This document shows, piece by piece, positions 1 to 13,400 of a stretch of 64,000 nucleotides of DNA. A program made the translations under genes and the position numbers. Source of the DNA: Edolisoma coerulescens (taxonomy: Eukaryota; Chordata; Aves; Passeriformes; Campephagidae); the NCBI GenBank assembly GCA_013397115.1, contig VWZW01002569.1, positions 1,040,766 to 1,104,765 of the forward strand, read 5' to 3'. Numbering within the stretch: position 1 is the stretch's first letter; every line of letters starts with the position of its first letter. Below the pieces are notes generated by a model. That model worked only from the letters and a program-made list of their open reading frames with translations, did not search any database and was not told where the DNA came from.

Positions 1-340
1 TGTTTTTTTTTTTTATAACCTCACACAGTCATCATCATCGTCACCTCTCGCAGAGAGCTGGAGTCTCGTACAGACCATCGGTACGGCCGGTCTGTCCCCA
101 CCGGAGGGCAGCAGTGCACACACCAAGCCGCAGCTCCCGTTGCTTCCCATCTCAGCACAGAACGAGCTGCTAATAAAAATTCCTCTCCCCTTTAAACCCA
201 GTGTATCATTTCCGACACTGCAAGTGGAAAATGAGAAAAACAAAACGAGAAAAATAGAAAGGAAAAGATAAAAAGAAACAAAAAGCTTCTGGAGCATCTG
301 TGCCAGTCAAGTAAGTTTTTCTGCCAGATTCTATGATGAA
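1..340. other. Noncoding flank, nothing recognised
   Basis: Opens with a short poly-T run. The region after it has a few CpG dinucleotides but no recognisable gene or repeat. The minus-strand open frame here has no domain I recognise. Confidence 0.4.
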
Positions 341-1160
341 TTATGAATTAGTTCTATGAATAATCATAGTATCATAGAATATCCTGAAGAGACTTACAAA
401 GATCATCAAAATCGAACTCCTGGCCCTGCTCAGGACAGCCCCAAGGGTCACACCATGTGCCTGAGAGCATTGTCCAAATGCTCCTTGAACTGTCAGGCTT
501 GGTGCTGTGACCACTTTCCTGGAGAGCCTCTTCCTGTGCCCAGTCACCCTCTGGGTGGAAAACCTTTCCCACATATTCAACCTAAACCTCCCCTGAGACA
601 ACTTCACGCCATTGCCTTGGGTGTCATCACTGGGCACCTGAGAGAAGAGATAGGTACTTGCCTCTCTTCCCCTCATGAGGAAGCTGTAGACTGCTGTGAG
701 GTCTCCCCTCAGTCTCCTCTTCTCCAGGCTGAACAGACCAAGTGATCTCAGCTGATTGTCACACGGCTTCCCCTCAAAGCCCTTCACCATGCCCGTGGCC
801 CTCCTTTGGGCACTCTCCAACAGCTCAGTGTCTTTTTTACATTGCCATGATCAAAACTGCTCTCAATAGCCAAGGTGAGTCTGGACTGGCGAGACAATTC
901 CCTCCCTTGCCCGGTTGGCGATGCTGTGCCTGCTGCCCCCCAGGACAGGGTTGGCCCTCCTGGCTGTCAGGGCACACTGGGGACTCATGTTCAACTTGCC
1001 ATCGAGCAGACCCCCAGGTCCCATCTGCAGTGCTACTCCCCAGTGTATCATTGCCTGGTCTGTGCACACAAACAGGGTTGTCCCATCCCAGGTGCAGAAT
1101 CTGGAACTTGTCTTTGTTAAACTTCATATGGTTTGTGATTGCCCAGGGCTCTAATTAACA
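341..1160 (-). repeat. CR1 LINE fragment, 3' part of ORF2, minus strand
   Basis: Read on the minus strand, this encodes degenerate C-terminal CR1 reverse-transcriptase sequence, including the 'LGLFSLEKRRLRGDL' block followed by a 'GNGVKLSQGRFRLN'-like block. The part near 837-1127 encodes the preceding 'LNMSPQCAL'-like region in other frames. The 3' end, at about 360-380 on the plus strand, carries the ATCATAGAAT-type tail typical of CR1. Frames are broken, so it is a dead copy. Boundaries are approximate. Confidence 0.85.
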
Positions 1161-2579
1161 GAGACAAAGCTGTTTCTAATGCATTGCATTTGCTTTTGAG
1201 GGGAAAAAACCCAAATAACAACAACAAAATTAACAAAAAACCCACAACAAAACAGCTTCCCTGAACTTTCTCTAATTTGTCTAGGAAAAGAGAAATATTT
1301 CTGGTTCATTTCTCGAAATCCATTACTTAATTGAGAGGAAGAATTTGAAAGTGAGCACAGCTGACACACAAAGCCTGGAGAAAGGTACTAATTTTGAAGA
1401 GCACAGAATTGGGTTTTGCCTCCTAGGCCCAACGACAGAAAAACTGCGGGTTTTAACATTTTAAGAATTTTGGTCACTATTCTAATACGGATTAGGCCCA
1501 CCTTGTTATTAATTCTCACTTCCCTCTGTTTGCATACCTGAGTCTACGCACTCTCAATGTATACGTAAGCTCACCCTGGTATGAGAAACTATAATTTATT
1601 CACCCATACTTTCCCAGCATGAATGGATCCTCCTCCAACCTCTGAACGGCCAAATACTTTGTTTTGTTTTTCTTGTTAACCAGGTTGAAAAATAATGGGG
1701 GAAAGAATAATATTTTTTCTATAATTTAGAAGCTGATGCTTTGAGAAATTTTCAATAAGTCCAGTTCCTCACCTTGATTTAATAGCATAGAGGCAAGAAG
1801 AAAAAGTAGTACTTGTATTGCCATAAGTATCTTACCTCTTTGAAGGCATTACTTGCATGCCTGTAGCTATCTTCACACTTTCATTAGTTTCTAATACACA
1901 TTTCATATCAGCTGAAAACCTCTTTTCTGTTAAACTGGGAATAATACAAACCCTATCCCTTTGATCCTACCCTCTAATTCACAGCTTTAGAGCTGGTATG
2001 TTGTTTTAGTCTGCTCAAATATTTACTTCTTTGGGGATGGTGATTGCTTATATATATTCATTAGTTCTCTTCACAGAGGAATTGCACTAAAACTGATCCC
2101 CTGGGATGCACAAACTTCTGGTCTGTGCAGAAGAGCCAGGCAGAATGGCAACGTTATGCACCACTGTGGCTAAACAGTGCCTTATTGTTCCATTTTCTTA
2201 TCCTGATGGTTATGAATATAGGAGATCACATTGACTTTCTTGAAACACTCAGGACAAGGTTCTTCTGACTTAATGAAGACATCAGGAGGAGGTCTCCATG
2301 TTTTGAGGTAACTATCTGGTACCCCACTGTAGCCCATGGGGAAGAACAGGCACTTCTGTGTCAGTTTGACTTCTACTTATGTAAATGATTCATGGGTGAG
2401 GTGAATCATACTGAAAATTACCTTTTTTTTTTTTTTCTGTGACTAAAAGACACTCAAATTAACACCTCACACAATGTAGCTACCCAAATTTAGAATAAGC
2501 AGATAATGGCATATAAAAACAAATAAAAGTCTTCACGGCATGATTTGTAACTTGGCATTTAAGGGGATAAACAGATCAA
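1161..2579. other. Intergenic, nothing recognised
   Basis: AT-rich sequence with short homopolymer runs (poly-T near 2423-2436). No coding exon, RNA gene or clear repeat was recognised on either strand. Confidence 0.4.
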
Positions 2580-2905
2580 GAGCAGCCTGGCTGAAAAGGA
2601 CTTGGAGTGGTGGTGAGTGAGAGGCTGGACTTGACCCGTCAATGTGCACTTGCAGCCCAGAAATCCAAGTGTATCCTGGGCTGCATCCAAGGCAGCGTGG
2701 GCAGCAGGGTGAGGGAGGGGATTCTGCCCCTCTGCTCTGCTCTGGTGAGACCCCACCTGCAGGGCTGCATCCAGCTCTGGGGTCCCAGCACAGGAAGGAC
2801 ATGGAACTGTTGGAGTGAGTACAGAGGAGAGACACCAAGATGGTCAGAGGGATGGAGCAGCTCTGCTGTAGGGACAGGCTGCACCAGCTGGTGTTACCCA
2901 GGATG
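2580..2905 (+). repeat. CR1 LINE fragment, internal ORF2 piece, plus strand
   Basis: The plus-strand translation contains 'RQCALAAQKSKCILGCIQ' and then 'REGILPLCSALVRPHLQGC', the CR1 ORF2 region upstream of the 'LFSLEKRRLRGDL' block. It is truncated at both ends and disrupted after 'IQLWGP'. It lies in the opposite orientation to its two CR1 neighbours. Confidence 0.85.
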
Positions 2906-4814
2906 TTTTGTAAAGAGGGGAAGCATGCGAGCACTCTCAACTACTTGTACAGTCATTTCCACAGGAAAATTAATTTATTTGAATCACTCAATTACTTTTA
3001 AATACTGGACCAACTCCACAGGTCCAGTAGTTTCTCTCTCCATTTTTGTTTTTATTTAATTTTATTAATTTATTTTTTCTCCTGCTGGACAAAATCAAAA
3101 ACCCCAGTCATGTCAGACATGCATGGATAGTTTTAATACTGCTTTACCTTGACTTTGCAGACAAATAGGGCCTTTCCTTCTGCTTAGCAAGCAAAGTTCA
3201 GGTCTCAAGTACAGCTTGGGGGTATCCTCAGCAGTGGCAGTGGTGAGTTCTGCCTGTGTCCGTCTACCTGCCCCTGCTATAGAAAGGCAGAACCTTCTCC
3301 TGAATCCTGTTACAAAATCCTTTCTCCTGCCAAATTGAGCCCAGCTGTATTCCTCTCCTGCCAAATTGAGCCCAGCTGTATTCCACTCAGCTGAGCTGTC
3401 ATGTATTTATTCAACCGACAGACTCTGATCTAACTTCCACTACTCACTCACCCAGCAACAAAAGCTTCCCTGGGAGCAGGCTCAGTGCCGCTTCACAGGC
3501 CACTAGGAATTTCATCTGCACTCTCTGAACTAGCTGTGCTAGCCCAAAAACCACTTTTAGTGAACTCCTGGGTAAAGAGGTCCACAAGCACCATGAAAAC
3601 TGAACATGTTACCAAGGTTCTGAAAGCCACCAAAAGCATAATTCAGAGGAAATGCAAGTCGTTTCAGTCACAGTACACGATTCATCCTAACTTCACACAG
3701 CTATTTAGGTAGCAGAGTCTGTAGACTTTTGAATCTCCATGGGTAAATCTTCTTCATGTCAAATGTTCTGCCAACACATATACCCCAGGGCAGCTAAATG
3801 GCATGTATCAGCACTTATCTCAAGCTGAAACCTGTTTGACGTTCATGGACTAGTCACCCCTACTGATGAAAGCCAAGAGCATGACACAGTTTCATTCCAA
3901 AACCCAGCCCACAAGAGAAGGAAGTGGCGTCCTGACCTTATTACAGATAATAGACTGGTAGTTAGTGCACTTGTTGAAGAAGTAGGGCACCTGGAGTCGA
4001 GCACTGTCCTGAGCCTGGGAGGGGAATCAAATGTGTGCCTCAGGTCTCCTCTCTCATCACTCCTGCTCTGTAGGGCAAGCTCAAGACAGTCCCCCACAGC
4101 TGAAGGAAAGATTTAGCTGCGCATGTGAGGAGATGTTGGGATGGTGAAACTCAGTCTTACCTGTATTCCAAAAACAATGATATAGATAAGTGCCAAAATC
4201 CTGTTTGATAGTTCCCAAATTTATGAAAATGGCAATGAGGAAGCTTAATGTTTACTGCTGACTGCTGCTGACCTCACTCTGCTGTGCCTACCTGTATCTG
4301 TCTCAGGACTTTCTTGTGGTGATTCTGAACCTCTTTCAGTTGCAGGTGGTGAGGGGTTAAGATATTTTTGGTATGAGTTGCTTTATCTTTCAACTTTATA
4401 ATAGAAACCCTTCCTACAATTTATTCATTCAACCGAAGTACAATTCAGAAACATGTTCATTTCAAGGAATTTCATGGATCTCTCAATCTCCAAATGCTTG
4501 TACTGGTACAGCTACCAGTGGCTAACAGAGAAGAAATTAAGAGAGAATGTTTACATTATGTAGATGAGTAATAACTCACATCTGGTAGTAGACACATATT
4601 TTTTTTTAGCATTGGGAATCATAACTTCTTAAGTATGTTGCACTTGTGATAGGCTTTGTTTCACCCAAAACTGATCTCCTTGTCTTTGGATAGCAAAACA
4701 TCAGAGGAAGAATATTTCCCAGTCAGATCTGTTTCATGTAAATTCTAGAAACCCTTTTCACTGTAACTATTTTTGTTATTTTGTTTAGATTGGTACCCAC
4801 ACACTATCACTCAG
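2906..4814. other. Intergenic, nothing recognised except a short tandem duplication
   Basis: Ordinary AT-rich noncoding DNA. The only structure seen is the exact 31-bp duplication at 3323-3384, listed separately. Confidence 0.4.
3323..3384. repeat. Exact 31-bp tandem duplication
   Basis: The segment 3323-3353 is repeated without mismatch at 3354-3384, directly adjacent. Two copies only. Perfect identity suggests a young slippage or repair duplication, or an assembly error. Confidence 0.9.
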
Positions 4815-5365
4815 ACATAGAATCACATGACTGTTTAGGCTGGAAAAGACCTCTAAGATCATCTGAGTCTAACTATTAACCCAGCCTGCCAAGTCCACCA
4901 CTAAACCATGTCCCCAAGTGTCACATCTCTGTGTCCTTTAAATACCTCCAGAGATGGTGACTCAACCATTTCCCTGGGCAGCCTGCTCCAATGCTTGACA
5001 ACCCTTGCAAAGAAGAAATTTTTAATACTATTTAATTTAAACCTCCCCTGGCACAACTTGAAGCCTTTTCAACATTTTCTCTGATTATTTAGCTTGATAC
5101 CTGGGAGACCAAGTACTACTGCCTTGCTACAGCCTCCTACCTGCCAGGTAGTTGTAAAGCACAATAAGGTCTTCCCTGAGCCTCCTTTCCTTCAGACTAA
5201 ACACCCCAAGCTCCTTAGCTGCTCCTCATCAGACTTTGCTCCAGATCCACCACCAGCTTTGTTGCCCTTCTCTGGCCATGCTCCAGCACCTCAGTGTCTT
5301 TCTTGCCATGAGGAGCCCAAAACTGAACACAGGATTCAAGGTGAGGCCTCATGAGTGCTGCAGAA
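4815..5365 (-). repeat. CR1 LINE fragment, 3' end, minus strand
   Basis: The plus strand shows the reverse-complement CR1 3' end: 'ATAGAATCAC' followed by GGCTGGAAAAGACCT and the AAGATCATCTGAGTC block. Degenerate ORF2 sequence follows to about 5365. A short AT-rich insertion near 5030-5095 interrupts it. Confidence 0.8.
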
Positions 5366-8219
5366 AGAAACAGTGAGGTTTCTCAAAGTACTCACACGGG
5401 GCTTTCTGGGACTCCCTTGATCTCCCATAACATGTATGTGTCACTGACTTTTTATGCCTTGCAGTTGGATGTCTTGAGAAATACACACCAGGAATGCAAT
5501 ACAGAGTATATCTTCCTCCTCTTTTGACTTTTTAGGTTATCCTTTTTTCCATTCCAGTTGAAAATCTAACTAAATACTTCACTTTTAACAGCCTCAATCC
5601 CAAGAGAATAAGTCGTATACATGGTTTAGAAATTAAATTAAAATAAATACTTCTGCATTGTTCTAATAGTAGGATTGCTTAATTCTATCAGGCGGTTTTC
5701 CTTAAACTTAAAAAATACAAACTCACCTTTCAGAAAAATATTGAAATTGTTGTAATAAAAATAGTTTTCATATTTTTTTTTGTATGGTAGTATTCATTTG
5801 TTTGCTCTCTTAGTGGAATGACTAACAGTATGATTTTGTATCACTTTAACCAATTTCAATCTAGCTTGAATACAGAGCCATACAAATTCTCTCTGTACAG
5901 GCATCAAAGATAGACTGGAACCTTCAAAGGATGTTTCATCTCATCCTAGAATAGCATTATAGGACAGCTGGACTGCCCTGGATGTGACTGTCTTTTGCCA
6001 TTGATCATAGAGTCTGGATGACCGGCTTAGATGTGGACAGTCAATTTTTTGGTAGTGAAAGCCACCTGATATGAACCCATTCTGTGGTACAGAAGAAAGC
6101 AGCACTGGATTATGTCTCCTATTGGAAGTCATGTGGAAAATTAATTGCATTACAGCCTTCTAAGTATATGAGTTGCATTACTTACCAGGTATTAGATAAG
6201 TCGAGCCTTAGACAGGAATTGGGGCATCTGAATTACTGCTTTACCCCAGTCCAGGAGAGCACTTTTGAAGCACCTCTCCCCTTCACCCCCACCTCCTGCA
6301 GTTTGGCTCACATTGCAGAGCAGTCCTGGAATACATGAACCAGGCTTTTTCCTGATGTTGCAAACCTGTGTTGTGTGCTCCAGGATGACAGGTAAGGCTC
6401 TGCAACTACTCCTGGGCATCCAGGCCTCGAAGACTTAGTATAAATCAGAGTTCCACGGAATAACACCATAGCATCATGGTGCAATGACTTTTAGAAGGGT
6501 GGAGTGTGGATCCACTGTACTCTGAAGCAAATATAAGGAAGTAGTCGCTAGAGGGAGCCCCTTAATCATCATAGCCTACATCAAACCCCACTAACTCGGG
6601 CCTTCAGCTCTTAGATGTTTAGGCACTTTAATAGGATCACATAGTGTTACTGCCCCCAATACTCAGTAAAGAACACGAGGGTAAAACGACAAAATTATGC
6701 AAGGCTTCTTCAAAATTCGACATTCATTACACATTCTGAAAAAATACAGACTTTTAAAGATTACCCCACAGAAAACCAGCCAGTGCAAAGTCAGTGCAGT
6801 GGTTGGGAACAAAATTAGTTTTGCCTAGACCTTTCAAAAATGTCATCTGTAAGTGGCCCAGTTAGACTGCATTCAGCTTTCCCTCCTTCAAAAATCAAAC
6901 TCCAAAATGGGCACAAGTTGTCACTCTGAAAATCTTTAGACCACAAGCACAACCCTCCCTCCTTAACCTTCATTACACCTTAGGCATGCCCAGGTGGCAA
7001 TTCCCAGCAGCCAGACTTCAACAAGTGCTATTTAGGGCAGCAAACTGGTCTGGCTCTCTCTGTATTTAAAGAGGGCTGTGTAAAAGACAGCAAAGGCATG
7101 TTCCTGCAGTGTAACTGCAGACATGAATTCAATTTTCTGCTGTATTCTAAATTTAGTAAATAACATAGCAGTTACGGTTTGTGGTTCTCTGTTACAAACT
7201 CTATAGCATCTGCAAGGAGTCCTGGAAAAAACACGAGAAGGATATGAGAGCTGTGGAGATGGCCCCAGCCACAAAAGAGGCTCTCTCCATCAGCAGGGCC
7301 CTGCAGGGGTTGATTGCAGCCTGGACAGAAAAACCCAGATGCAGCTCAGAAGGTGTTTCTTTTTAGAGAAAATGCAGCAGTAGAGGGCATTAGACAACAA
7401 GAAATCATATAGACATTAATGAATCCTTGAAGTGCTAAAGGCTCAGTGAGGGGAATGGGAACTAGAGAGGTACAGATTGGGATTCTGTAACACAGGTGGG
7501 GATCAGAAGGCAGACACTGAGAGAAGTAAAACCAGACACAGCACTTCTTTTGTGCATGTTGGCTTAACCACTCCAGCATGCTAATGTGGTGGTGGGAGGG
7601 AGCAGGGAAGGGATCACCCATGGTGCTGTAACTTGCCTCAGAGGTACTCCACTAGCAATCCAACCCGAGCATTGCGATTGATACCAACTCACAACGTCTC
7701 CCTTCTCTTATAAGATACGAAAATGCAGGAAATTCTCTGTTAGTAAAGCAAGATTGCTGTTGGGCAATGCCTCATGGTGTCCCAAAACACTCAGTACAAG
7801 AGGAGTCAAATAGGAAAAAATCAAAAAGTAAGCATTAGCCAGCATGTAACCTCAATTTGTCCCTTTGAGCGATGACTAGAAAACAGGCAGCACTCAGAAG
7901 TGAAGCTGAATGACTCATTTTCTGAAAAAGCAAATTCAAGCCTCTCACCGGCATTTCCTCCCCACCCTAGAACTATTTCTCCCTGCATGTGCAGAGATAA
8001 CCACCTCACTGCAGCAGGCACTCAGGGTTGCCATAAAGTGAAGAAATTAGCTCAATTTCTATTTCTACAACAAAGAACTGCTGCTCCGTAAGTACAGCTA
8101 TTTTCCCTTTTCCTGGGTGGAAGTGAGGAGAGGTTTATTGGGAACTGTTATTTACAGTGCCTTTCACGGGAGCGTGTCAGACTTGAAGGAGATCATTCCT
8201 GTCCCTTGAGAGACTGGTG
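5366..8219. other. Intergenic upstream flank of copy 1, nothing recognised
   Basis: AT-rich sequence without recognisable exons, repeats or RNA genes. The open frames here (for example 6084-6338 and 7346-7621) have no family resemblance and look like chance. Confidence 0.4.
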
Positions 8220-8489
8220 GTTAGGCAGAAAGCACTTTAGCTGCATCTGTGGCGTTCCCCAGCCCGACCATCACGCCCTGTGTGAATGTCAGAGCTGCGC
8301 AAACAGCAGGGGGACGTGCAGCTTGGGATTCCATGATAAGCCAGAACATCCAGCTGCTTGAAAGCTCTGGCATAGCACGCTTTTGCTGTGGTGAACTGTG
8401 GGACGTGCAGCTAGGGCACATTTCAGGACAGCCTTCCGAAACGCTGCGCGCTAGCAGCAGTCCTCGTGCTGAAAAAACTGGGAATGGTT
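8220..8489 (+). promoter_or_regulatory. Weak CpG cluster, candidate promoter or 5' UTR exon for copy 1
   Basis: This segment holds more CpG dinucleotides than its AT-rich surroundings, clustered around 8250-8320 and 8430-8470. It ends at a consensus-like 5' splice site (GTAAGT at 8490-8495). An imperfect direct repeat lies inside: GGGACGTGCAGCTTGGG at 8311-8327 and a one-base variant at 8400-8416. About 1.9 kb downstream a pyrimidine-rich acceptor (AG at 10421-10422) precedes the first coding exon of copy 1. A noncoding first exon here would fit, but no transcript evidence is available. Confidence 0.3.
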
Positions 8490-10422
8490 GTAAGTCGCCA
8501 GTCTATCAGCTGCCTGCTTTGAACATAATTTGACCAGGTACTGTATTCCTCCCTTACTATGCTGGAAAATTTTAATGGCTTTTTGGAATTTTTTTTTTTT
8601 TTGCTTCTGTAGATAAAAATATCCCAAGGAAGTTTTTAAAATATTTTTCCTGTTACAACAACATTATTCTCATACAAGACTATGTACAAAGTGAGAGCTG
8701 CAGGCTATGTGTTTACAAGTCTGGGTTTTCTTTTATCTGTATCAAGTCTACAAGATAGAAATTTTTTTAAAAAAAATCCACAGACTGAACAGTACTGAAT
8801 TGAGTGGTATTAATTGTGTGACTTTTCTCTGAGTGTTGCCAAACTGATGCCACAAATACGTACTGTTCTCAAGAAGAGTGTATATGAGTACACTTAAAAG
8901 TTTGAATATTTTCTCTTATGAAAACTGGCTTGAATTGGATTTAAGTATCTTGAAAGTATTTTGTTGGAAAGGTAAAGACTGATTATAAACTTTGAATCAA
9001 TACAGGAAAACAATTGATAAAATATGAGAGATATGCAAGTTATTTCCCCCCAGGATTATTAAAACAGACAAAGAAAGGGACAAAAACTAAATTCCTTTGG
9101 GGGAGGGATTAACAACGGTAGAGGGAGAAAAGAGTTTTGCTTTAAGGCGAGTTCAGTTCAGATAGCAGAGGAGACTGTTTGCTTGCAGTTTCTCTGCCTG
9201 GACTCCCATCACCTTTCAGTGAGGAAATGGCTTGACAGGGATAACACCAGTCAGTATAATAAACCAGCAACTGTTTTCTGTACATTGCCTGCTGTTTTCC
9301 AGGCAGCTTCTGGGGAAGCTCAGCCTCCAGCTCCAGGCTGTGCTTTAAATCAGTGTCTCTCTACTGTGAAACACAGGCAGTTAGTGACAACCCACAGCAC
9401 AATTAAATCTTAATTATTTCCAGCTCCCTTTTACTTCAACTGTTTTGGAGGCTCATAGTGTATAAATGTAAAAGATGGCTGAGGTGTTCTCCTGTACTTT
9501 TGCTATAACTACTTAGGATGCAGAAAAAGCACGAACTCAAATGCAGGAAACTGAATATCTGTAGATAGCAATGCTGCATCAGCTCTGGTGCTTGTAAGCA
9601 AGTGTTTGGATGCCAGTTTTCTAAGCACAGAAATTTAATTTTTCCCATAGAAGCTTGTAGTGTTGATGGATAAAATGCAATAACTATGGATATTAACTAA
9701 ACTGCTTAATATATCATTTCTGGAAAACAAAAATAAATATGAAACAAACATAATTTATAAAATTGAGATGCCTGGGACAGTTCAGCCAGACGTGGTATAA
9801 ATTTGAAAGAAATCTATTTTAAAGCTTTTGAACCAAACTCAATTGGCCCTTACTTCAAAGTCTTTAAATAGTTTGTCTCACTGTCCTGACAGTGAAAGGA
9901 AAAGCCCCGGAGAAACCTCTTCATTCTCCGAGTTAAATAACAAGAGGTCACGAATTCTTCTAAGAAATTGTAATTGTTGGAAAAAGATTACTAGAATTTC
10001 TACAACTAAAAATACCTCTTACACACCTGAAAGGAAACTTAGCACATTATGTGAAAAAGCACAATGCTGCTACTGTCTATGATTACAGAAAAATAAATTC
10101 TATTGAGGACTGTATTTTAAAAAACTTTTTTTCCCCTCCTGAACAGTATTTTTTATACAGATGATTCATGTAGGAAAATAGAATTATTTCGCAATTTTGA
10201 GACACACTTCTTTACACAAATAGAAAAATTTCTCTAATAAGTGAAGGCTACCAATAAAAATAACACTAATGCCTTTACTCTTCTTCATTTAGGATCTGAT
10301 CTGAGGTGCGCTGGAGTAAATAAAACAGAATGTTAACACGCTTTGATTAAGTTTTTAATCTATTTTTATTGCAGTGACTACTAGGAAGATGTAACTGTGA
10401 CAAGGTACTCTTGGTTTTGCAG
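8490..10422. other. Probable 5' UTR intron or upstream flank of copy 1
   Basis: AT-rich DNA with no recognised repeat or exon. It ends in a pyrimidine-rich tract and AG at 10421-10422, which would be the acceptor for the exon carrying the copy 1 start codon. Confidence 0.35.
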
Positions 10423-10446
10423 GATTTGAACACTCCAAGTGCAGAA

Positions 10447-10472
10447 ATGATTTGGCAACTAACATCTCATCG
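10447..10472 (+). CDS. ARSD: Copy 1 coding exon 1 (start codon)
   Basis: Encodes MIWQLTSH plus two bases of an Arg codon, then a GTAAGA donor. It sits in an exon that probably begins at 10423 after a pyrimidine-rich CAG acceptor. The phase fits exon 2 exactly and gives a hydrophobic leader, which is why this ATG was chosen. The shortness of the exon makes it less certain than the rest. Confidence 0.65.
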
Positions 10473-13400
10473 GTAAGAAAAAATTGTGAATTTCTGTTAT
10501 ATCATACTTAGATCCAAAGTGAGTGAAGCTTAATAATGATGTAATACTGTGTTATAAAAGAGTAGCATTGTTTATCTCACAATGTGATTTTTGTTTGTTT
10601 TTCTTGTTATTCACTTTTTCACAACCCAAAGATCCCAGTCTGGGCAAAAAAACGTGTCAGAGGAAGCTGATCCCATTCTCAGCTTCCCAGACCAGCTTTT
10701 AATAAACATCCAAAGCCATGAAGCAAAATCACTTGTATGCCATCTGCTACATGTAAATTCCCATGTGAGACTGCTCACAGGAAACTTGGAAAAAAACAGG
10801 AAAGGAGATTTTAAAGTTATGGTCCTGACGCTTTCCTCTTCATTACATCAGTTTGGGTGAATGATGAACACTTATCACACCCTCTGTGTCTGGACAGAGT
10901 GGTCTGCTCTGCAGCCAAGCTCACGTCAGAGGGTCTCTGGCCACGTGCAGGGGGAGTGATGAATGGCCAGGTCACTGGCTTCTTTCCTTCTTCTGTGTTT
11001 CAGGTCTCCCCTGGTTACACGCCTGATTTTTGGTCTGCTTCTGCAGGCACCACTCACACAGCTTTCCACCATCACACGGCCAAACTTTGTCCTGTTGCTG
11101 GCTGATGATCTCGGCATAGGGGATGTAGGTTGCTACGGGAATGATACTATCAGGTGAGGAAACTGACCATAAGGGTGAACAGATCTGGTGTGGTATTTAA
11201 CGTAAACCTGAAATCCTCTGCCCAGGATCATCTCACAGCCTAGAGGGCATTCCCAGGGCCAGCTCTGCTATGTGGAGCTGCTTTGTATTCCTTAACTGCC
11301 TAACAACTAAAAAATAGCTACATCCAAAGATAGGAATATTGTCCCCACTTTCAACATACAGGCCTCATTATCTCATTTTAATTCTAATGTTGCCATTCTT
11401 TCCCAGTCTCACATCAAAATAGAGTTAAATGATGGCAATGAGCAGTGTTACCAGGAAATATTTCTCCTTTCAGCCTCAAGGACACAGAATTTGCCTTCTC
11501 TTTGAAAATTGTGCCACAGTATTGCCTGCTGGCTTTTAACTTGTTTGAACAAAACCAAATTTGCTACTATCCCTCCGCTCATCCAGCGAAGTTCTTGGAA
11601 TCTCACCCTGAAAGGCTTCAGTCAGCAAGTTCCTGACAGGCAGCTGGTGATCACAGGTAGCTGATAGGGTCCTGCAAGGCCAGGCCTGCACAGCATCATC
11701 CCCAAGGCATGGATTTTCTTTTCAGGAGCAGTGGGCTACACTCGGGGTGTACTAGCAGGGTGACTGAGTACCTGGGCTCTCTGAGCAATTGGTTCTCTGC
11801 AGTGCTGAGAATGGTAGGATTTCGAAAGAGCAGTTTGGGGAGCACACCTAGTGCTCCTTTGAGGAGCAAGGTTTTCCAGCTAACTGAGATGGCAATTGTG
11901 CTGCAGGGTGGAACTACACCAACTGCTTTGCCAAGTTACCCCAGACTGCACCTCTGGCGAAAGGCTGAAGAGAATAAGAAACCTTGTTGCAGATGCTGTT
12001 TCCTGGCAGTGTGTCTTTGAGGGAGGAATCCATAAAGGTACCAAGCAACAAAACATCCAGGATCTTTCAAAATCCTACTGAAAGTTTTGTCTACTTGTGA
12101 ACACGATTGAACTGATAATTGCAAAAACAAAATTGTAAAACTGAAGCTCAATCTAATTTAAAATGGAAGTAGGCACACCTTGAATTGGAAGAGGGGTATA
12201 TTGTACTTTGAAATGCAAGATATTATCTTGTCTGTAACTAGTGTGCTAGGCAAGCTTGTTTTTGTTGTTTGCCAGTTGCTTGCAAAATAGCCTCTTCTCA
12301 CCTACTTACTCACCTTGTGGCTTAATTCATGCTGCCATGAGAGATTGCCACCACAGTGTGAAAACATGCAGGATTTCTTTCCCTTTTTCTCCTTTTCCCT
12401 TCATTACAAACATTCTGAGGAGTACCTTGTTTGCTCTGTTATCTGTACTGTAAGTCATGTAGCATCTTGTCTAGTCAAGCACTGTCACCCTGTGGCAACT
12501 AAATTACCATTACACTGACACACTGAGGCTGATACACCGATCTTTAAGAAGCTGGTGTAGGAAATGCAGTTCTGGAGGGATGAAAGGTCTTTGCTGTGAG
12601 GGTGGTGAGCCACTGGAACATGTTATCCAACCATCCACAATTCTACGATTTCTGCAAGACTCTTCACAGGACATGGGAAAAAGAAGGAACGGTTGACTTG
12701 AAATTAATCCAGATTCTGATTGTTAATGAAGAAAAAAAAAGAGAAATATTTCCCCATTGCTTGAGAAAATTAAAATAAATTACAAAAATATTTCCTGGCT
12801 ATCTTCAAATAGAAGAAACTTATGAAAATAAAGAAAAATATATAATTTCTTATTCCCTTGAAAGACTCTCTGAATGATATCTGGTGGCATTGGTTGCATT
12901 TTTAGGACCCCGAACATTGATCGCCTGGCAAAGGAAGGAGTGAAGCTGACCCAACACATTGCTGCAGCTCCGCTTTGCACCCCCAGCAGAGCAGCTTTCC
13001 TCACTGGCAGATATCCCCTCCGATCAGGTTTGAACATTGCTTTGTTGCTGGAGAGAACAATATCACACAATGGGTACAGAAGAAATGAGGGTGTGCAAAC
13101 AGGAGGGGTGTCGCAGACACGCCACCCCTCACTGAGACACATGAGATGTCAGACAGGCCAAGTATCCTTGAGGCAGCATCTGTATTTGTGGGTTATTTGT
13201 AAACTGATTGGAGGGAAGGGGGGGGGGGGGGGGGAGCAGAACAGAGAAGAACCAGCTCTGCAGAGCATCTTGGTCTCCCCCAACTCACAATTTTGGTTAC
13301 GTTTTGAAGCTCTGTTGTACAGATTGCAGTCAGAATGGAGTTAGAGCAAATTGTTACATTCAAAAAAGTCATTACACAAAACAGGAATAACAGTAACAAC

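Noticed and set aside
341..820. 159-codon minus-strand open frame that looks like a gene
   Set aside because: Its translation is the C-terminal part of CR1 reverse transcriptase; it is a transposon fragment.
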